Shown here piece by piece: positions 24,740 through 27,526 of a DNA stretch of 27,526 bases. Positions within the stretch are counted from its first letter, which is position 1, and the number at the start of each line of letters is the position of its first letter. The position numbers were made by a program, and so were the translations under genes. The notes below the pieces were generated by a model. It was not told where the DNA came from and made no database searches. It worked only from the letters and a program-made list of their open reading frames with translations. Source of the DNA: an uncultured Coprococcus sp. (GTDB taxonomy: Bacteria; Bacillota; Clostridia; Lachnospirales; Lachnospiraceae); NCBI GenBank assembly GCA_900548215.1, contig URJI01000030.1, positions 1 to 27,526 on the forward strand, written 5' to 3'.

Positions 24740-25351
24740 TTACATATTCACATTCAAGTAATTTCCACAATAAGGACATTTGCTGGAATATCCAGTCGCT
24801 GCGCGGAAACTCGAGCCACAGTTTGGGCATCGGACCGCCACAAGTCTCAGCTTATCCGGTGCCACCGGCTTGTCGTCCATGAGCTCCTCCTCACCAGGAA
24901 GCCTCTCATCCCTTACTGAATCCGGATCATAGCCGTATTTGCCGTTGTACTCAAATATATCTATCGTCAGACCTATCGGGTACATGCCGGCACCCCTTGT
25001 GAATCCCGTTGGTATTATAGCCTCCCGCTCGACATGGTAGCTGTCAAAGTAATGCACGATCGTGTCCATCATATATGTATTGTTCACCCTGACAGAAGTA
25101 TTCTCCGTGTATCCATATATCTTTGCAGGATACCTCACGCCCTTTTTCACTATCATCTTCTTGTTGTGAACCAATATCGCCACTACTATGTCCATTCCCC
25201 CACCGATCAGCAAGAAACTTCCCGGAAGGCTCAGCATAGCCAGGGGAAATTTGCCAGGCTCCGCCACAATTGCAAATATAATTCCCACGAAAACACCGAC
25301 AGCAAGAAATATACTGCCCACCAAAACTACTATCTTATGAGCTGCATTCAT
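24740..25351 (-). CDS. Membrane protein with C-terminal zinc ribbon
   Basis: The 203-residue protein has two hydrophobic segments near the N-terminus (about 8-29 and 38-61). A DUF3592-like beta-rich stretch follows (RYPAKIYGYTENTSVRVNNTYMMDTIVHYF in part: YPAKIYGYTENTSVRVNN). A C-terminal zinc ribbon has four Cys in CPNCGSSF and CPYCGNYL. The zinc ribbon would be cytoplasmic or act in protein interaction. I know no defined role. AAAGGAGAG lies before the ATG. It follows traX by about 107 bases and ends at a strong terminator. Confidence 0.78.
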   Translation of the reverse strand: MNAAHKIVVLVGSIFLAVGVFVGIIFAIVAEPGKFPLAMLSLPGSFLLIGGGMDIVVAILVHNKKMIVKKGVRYPAKIYGYTENTSVRVNNTYMMDTIVHYFDSYHVEREAIIPTGFTRGAGMYPIGLTIDIFEYNGKYGYDPDSVRDERLPGEEELMDDKPVAPDKLRLVAVRCPNCGSSFRAATGYSSKCPYCGNYLNVNM

Positions 25352-25458
25352 CTTATCTCTCCTTTTCCCAAATATCTGCAGGATGAGTCCTTCTATGCCA
25401 ACAAGTCGAAATTACAAGCCATTTTCACAAAACCACTGATTCTCTGCTCATACCATGT

Positions 25459-26250
25459 CTACATCACCATCTGCCAGATTATGTACAATACAAGCAAGTG
25501 TCCCGGATAAAATGCATAACAGAAGTATTTAAACCACTTCTTATGGTATCCCAGTTTTCCATTGTATAGCCATATCACTGGCAATGCGATGAGCGCAAAC
25601 GCCTGCTGCGGGAATTCAAAGCTATGTCCCGCTATACTAAACGTATAACAATATCCACTAAGCAGCTGTGCATTGATATAATACATACACACGAGCTGTG
25701 CTATCAATTTCCATGGTTCCTTGCCCCGGAACAGATAGAACATTATAACCATGACAACTCCCGCTCCATAGAAATCAACCATGGTAATCGTTCCTATCAC
25801 ATATCCCACAAGAGTCACAACAATCGCAACCGGGATCCACAGCCATACCTTGCCCGTTTTCCTTACCTTGTCTATCAATGCTATCAGAAGCAATCCTATA
25901 AGGAATGTCCAAAGTACATTCTGATGAAACAGATACAGGACACTGTCTCCGGACACAAGATCAAACGGAATTTCAGATATCACTGCAAATATAAGCATTC
26001 TGCACAGATATCTGCGGAAATTACTGGTGTGATAAAATCCCTCAACTATCATGAAAGCAAATATCGGAAATGCTATTCTTCCTATGCACGTAAGTATATC
26101 CACATATGGAAACAACGTTGCCCACATATGATCACTGAGCATGCATGTCATCGCAATGATATGCAGCATACAGGAGCTGAATACTCCTGCCTTTATATTC
26201 CAGGACTGTTTCCCTGGATCAGTCATTTTACCATTCTGTATATCCGTCAT
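25459..26250 (-). CDS. traX: TraX-family membrane protein
   Basis: The 263-residue polytopic protein matches the TraX family, named for the F-plasmid protein that acetylates pilin: LHIIAMTCMLSDHMWATL, then IGRIAFPIFAFMIVEGFYHTSNFRRYL, the family core, and a C-terminal WLYNGKLGYHKKWFKYFCYAFYPGHL. Chromosomal TraX homologues are common in Lachnospiraceae, and their substrate is unknown; they are thought to be acyltransferases. No conjugation genes are nearby. AGAGGAGG lies seven bases before the ATG. That initiation region is the last of four near-identical copies, and its ATG overlaps the stop of a 11-residue mini-frame (ATGA), suggesting translation is coupled to the repeats upstream. Confidence 0.92.
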   Translation of the reverse strand: MTDIQNGKMTDPGKQSWNIKAGVFSSCMLHIIAMTCMLSDHMWATLFPYVDILTCIGRIAFPIFAFMIVEGFYHTSNFRRYLCRMLIFAVISEIPFDLVSGDSVLYLFHQNVLWTFLIGLLLIALIDKVRKTGKVWLWIPVAIVVTLVGYVIGTITMVDFYGAGVVMVIMFYLFRGKEPWKLIAQLVCMYYINAQLLSGYCYTFSIAGHSFEFPQQAFALIALPVIWLYNGKLGYHKKWFKYFCYAFYPGHLLVLYIIWQMVM

Positions 26251-26282
26251 ATTGGTTCCTCCTCTTTATATGACTTCGTCAT
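26247..26282 (-). CDS. Mini-frame 3 of the initiation-region array (11 residues)
   Basis: ATG at 26282-26280 with AGAGGAGG seven bases upstream opens the frame MTKSYKEEEPI. Its TGA overlaps the traX ATG as ATGA, the classic arrangement for translational coupling. The peptide itself is probably of no importance. Confidence 0.45.
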   Translation of the reverse strand: MTKSYKEEEPI

Positions 26283-26373
26283 ATTGGTTCCTCCTCTTCA
26301 TAATGTATCGCCCCTCTCGCTCATGCGAGCGGGGCACGTCGTCGGAACCATTCCGATAATATGACTCCGTCAT
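26266..26373 (-). CDS. Mini-frame 2 of the initiation-region array (35 residues)
   Basis: ATG at 26373-26371 with AGAGGAGG seven bases upstream. The peptide begins MTESYYRNGSDDVPRSHE and ends NQYDEVI, and is identical to mini-frame 1 for most of its length because the DNA is duplicated. Its end overlaps the start of mini-frame 3. It is highly charged with no known family. Confidence 0.4.
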   Translation of the reverse strand: MTESYYRNGSDDVPRSHEREGRYIMKRRNQYDEVI

Positions 26374-26464
26374 ATTGGTTCCTCCTCTTCATAATGTATC
26401 GCCCCTCTCGCTCATGCGAGCGGGGCACGTCGTCGGAACCATTCCGATAATATGACTTCGTCAT
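26321..26464 (-). CDS. Mini-frame 1 of the initiation-region array (47 residues)
   Basis: ATG at 26464-26462 with AGAGGAGG seven bases upstream, directly after the TAG of the upstream gene. The peptide begins MTKSYYRNGSDDVPRSHE and ends SEWFRRRAPLA. It has no hydrophobic segment and no known family. Its reading frame covers one repeat and part of the next. It may be a leader that carries ribosomes towards traX. Confidence 0.45.
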   Translation of the reverse strand: MTKSYYRNGSDDVPRSHEREGRYIMKRRNQYDGVILSEWFRRRAPLA

Positions 26465-26477
26465 ATTGGTTCCTCCT

Positions 26478-27526
26478 CTAATATGTGCCGCCAACTCCTG
26501 CGCCCTTGTTGAATCCGAAGATGGCACAGCATATCAGGTCTATGATGAACAACGCAGACAATGTGATACATATAATATTCTGAACTTTTTTGCTCCTGGA
26601 ATTCAGAAATTCGCTGAGTTTCGGTGCCGCTATATACACGCCAAACAGACTTCCCATGCCAAATGCAAGAAGTCCCACCAGACATATTCTTCCATTTACG
26701 TTAAGGAACTCGTTCTTGTAATCCCAATACTGTGAGTTAAAGAAGAAATCCAGTGCCCAGCTCGCTATGAATTCTATGATTCCACATACCACCATCGCCA
26801 TCGCAAACAGCTTTGTCTTATTTGCCTTGAAGCGGTCAAGCAGGAATATAATAGCAACGCCACCGACTCCGTACACAGGCAGCCATGGTCCATACATGGT
26901 CCCGCGGTTTACGAGAACATGATCCATAACTATATAGAGCAAGACCTCCCACAGCCATCCTATAAAACAGAACACAAAGAAGAAGAAAATAAAGTCCCTA
27001 AGGCTGTATTCACTCTTCACCTTCATCCCCTCAGGAACCTCAACCGCCACATCCTGAAGAATATACTCAGGCTTTGTCCATACCTCAGCAACACCAGCAT
27101 CCCCTGCCGACTGATACGCAGCTTCAATCGCCTTTCTGTCATACGGCGCAGCATTGAAAGCTGTCTCAACAAAATTGTCCACGCCTATATTCTGTCTGAA
27201 CCAGAAGTACATCTCCGCATCAAGCTCCATCTGAAATGGCAATGCTACCAGAAGTCCTGCAACCGGTATAGTCTTGATTATCCACACGTGGATGCATGAC
27301 AGATCCGTCAGGAACATTTTCCATTTATAGCCTCTGGTCATCTCCCTTGACATATTTCTAGCATCTCTCCACTTGAGCATAGGATTTTCCGCCAGAAGAA
27401 ACGGAACCATTCTATATTGGTAATACTTGTACACACCTCCGACTATCGTAAGCCACCAGAGTGCCATCACCACGTTGTAGCAGAACATGACCCACATAAG
27501 TCTTAGCACATAATGCCTGTGGAAAG
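26478..27526 (-). CDS. DUF975-like plus CmpB-like membrane protein, N-terminus beyond the window
   Basis: The frame is open to the right edge, with codons continuing upstream of a GTG at 27509, so the true start is probably outside. The first visible part (GGVYKYYQYRMVPFLLAENPM, then WRDARNMSREMTRGYKWKMFLTDLS) resembles the DUF975 membrane-protein family. After a polar linker, the second part (RDFIFFFFVFCFIGWLWEVLLY, then NRGTMYGPWLPVYGVGG and EFIASWALDFFF) matches the family annotated as putative ABC transporter permease CmpB (PF06541). The two normally occur as separate proteins. No function is established for either. It is the first visible gene of an operon with traX, and its TAG abuts the first duplicated ribosome binding site. 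Confidence 0.8.
   Translation of the reverse strand, partial: FHRHYVLRLMWVMFCYNVVMALWWLTIVGGVYKYYQYRMVPFLLAENPMLKWRDARNMSREMTRGYKWKMFLTDLSCIHVWIIKTIPVAGLLVALPFQMELDAEMYFWFRQNIGVDNFVETAFNAAPYDRKAIEAAYQSAGDAGVAEVWTKPEYILQDVAVEVPEGMKVKSEYSLRDFIFFFFVFCFIGWLWEVLLYIVMDHVLVNRGTMYGPWLPVYGVGGVAIIFLLDRFKANKTKLFAMAMVVCGIIEFIASWALDFFFNSQYWDYKNEFLNVNGRICLVGLLAFGMGSLFGVYIAAPKLSEFLNSRSKKVQNIICITLSALFIIDLICCAIFGFNKGAGVGGTY

Larger units (their letters stand above)
26246..26479 (-). repeat. Duplicated translation initiation regions: two 91-bp repeats plus two partial copies
   Basis: A 20-base block (AGAGGAGG, AACCAAT, ATGAC on the minus strand) occurs four times, at 26460-26479, 26369-26388, 26278-26297 and 26246-26265. 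Two full 91-bp units (26278-26368 and 26369-26459) differ by one base near their ends. Each contains a GC-rich hairpin (GCCCC.CTCGC with GCGAG.GGGGC), a second hairpin CGGAA-TGG-TTCCG, and a third, ATATGAC-GAA-GTCATAT, that holds the ATG. Since 91 is not a multiple of three, each copy restarts translation in a shifted frame. Confidence 0.9.

Noticed and set aside
26278..26459. CRISPR or insertion-sequence ends for the 91-bp repeats
   Set aside because: Only two full units occur, they are adjacent and nearly identical, no transposase is present, and the repeated part contains working-looking ribosome binding sites and start codons.

Overview
The window reads as chromosomal DNA of a gut Firmicute, most likely a Lachnospiraceae member close to Coprococcus, Roseburia or Butyrivibrio. 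This is inferred from the moderate GC content, strong AGGAGG ribosome binding sites, lipobox lipoproteins, a T-box leader, a YesM/YesN-type two-component system, and family-typical small membrane proteins. No rRNA, tRNA, CRISPR array or insertion sequence is visible. Almost all genes lie on the minus strand.

Layout. (1) 1-1162 has no convincing complete gene. It holds the start of a minus-strand gene running off the left edge, and a roughly 670-nt transcription unit with a perfect consensus promoter and a strong terminator but no open frame, a candidate long non-coding RNA. (2) 1163-10026 carries housekeeping and accessory genes, all on the minus strand: a lipoprotein, the alanine aminotransferase alaA behind an alanine-type T-box, an HSL-type esterase, a flavoprotein-rubredoxin fusion, a membrane-anchored extracytoplasmic protein, a second esterase and an Rpn-family nuclease. 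(3) 10388-12587 is a plus-strand island: a YtrA-type GntR repressor with a palindromic operator on its own promoter, and a DUF5808-like membrane protein. (4) 12621-13202 is an unrecognised small protein. (5) 13335-23954 is a sugar uptake and sensing locus: mglB-mglA-mglC, then a separately promoted operon of response regulator, sensor kinase, a membrane-anchored sugar-binding-like protein and a lipoprotein sugar-binding protein. (6) 24479-24613 is an array of 15-bp tandem repeats. (7) 24740-27526 is a three-gene membrane-protein operon (DUF975/CmpB-like protein, TraX, zinc-ribbon protein) with a tandemly duplicated translation initiation region in front of traX.

The main discovery candidate is MglB (22683-23954). 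Its sequence is a natural circular permutation of the glucose/galactose-binding protein: the segment that normally forms the N-terminus of the mature protein is at the C-terminus, and the protein starts just before the strand carrying the FFN(K/R)xP motif. Nearly all known sugar-contact residues and the calcium loop are kept. The sensor operon in the same window encodes a paralogue in normal order, which acts as an internal control.

How the locus may work (inference): two extracytoplasmic binding proteins, one with a complete sugar pocket and one without, report to a Cache-containing YesM-like kinase. The AraC-type regulator then acts on AGATACAA sites. A two-site module with almost the same spacing (50 and 51 bp) occurs upstream of both the sensor operon and mglB.
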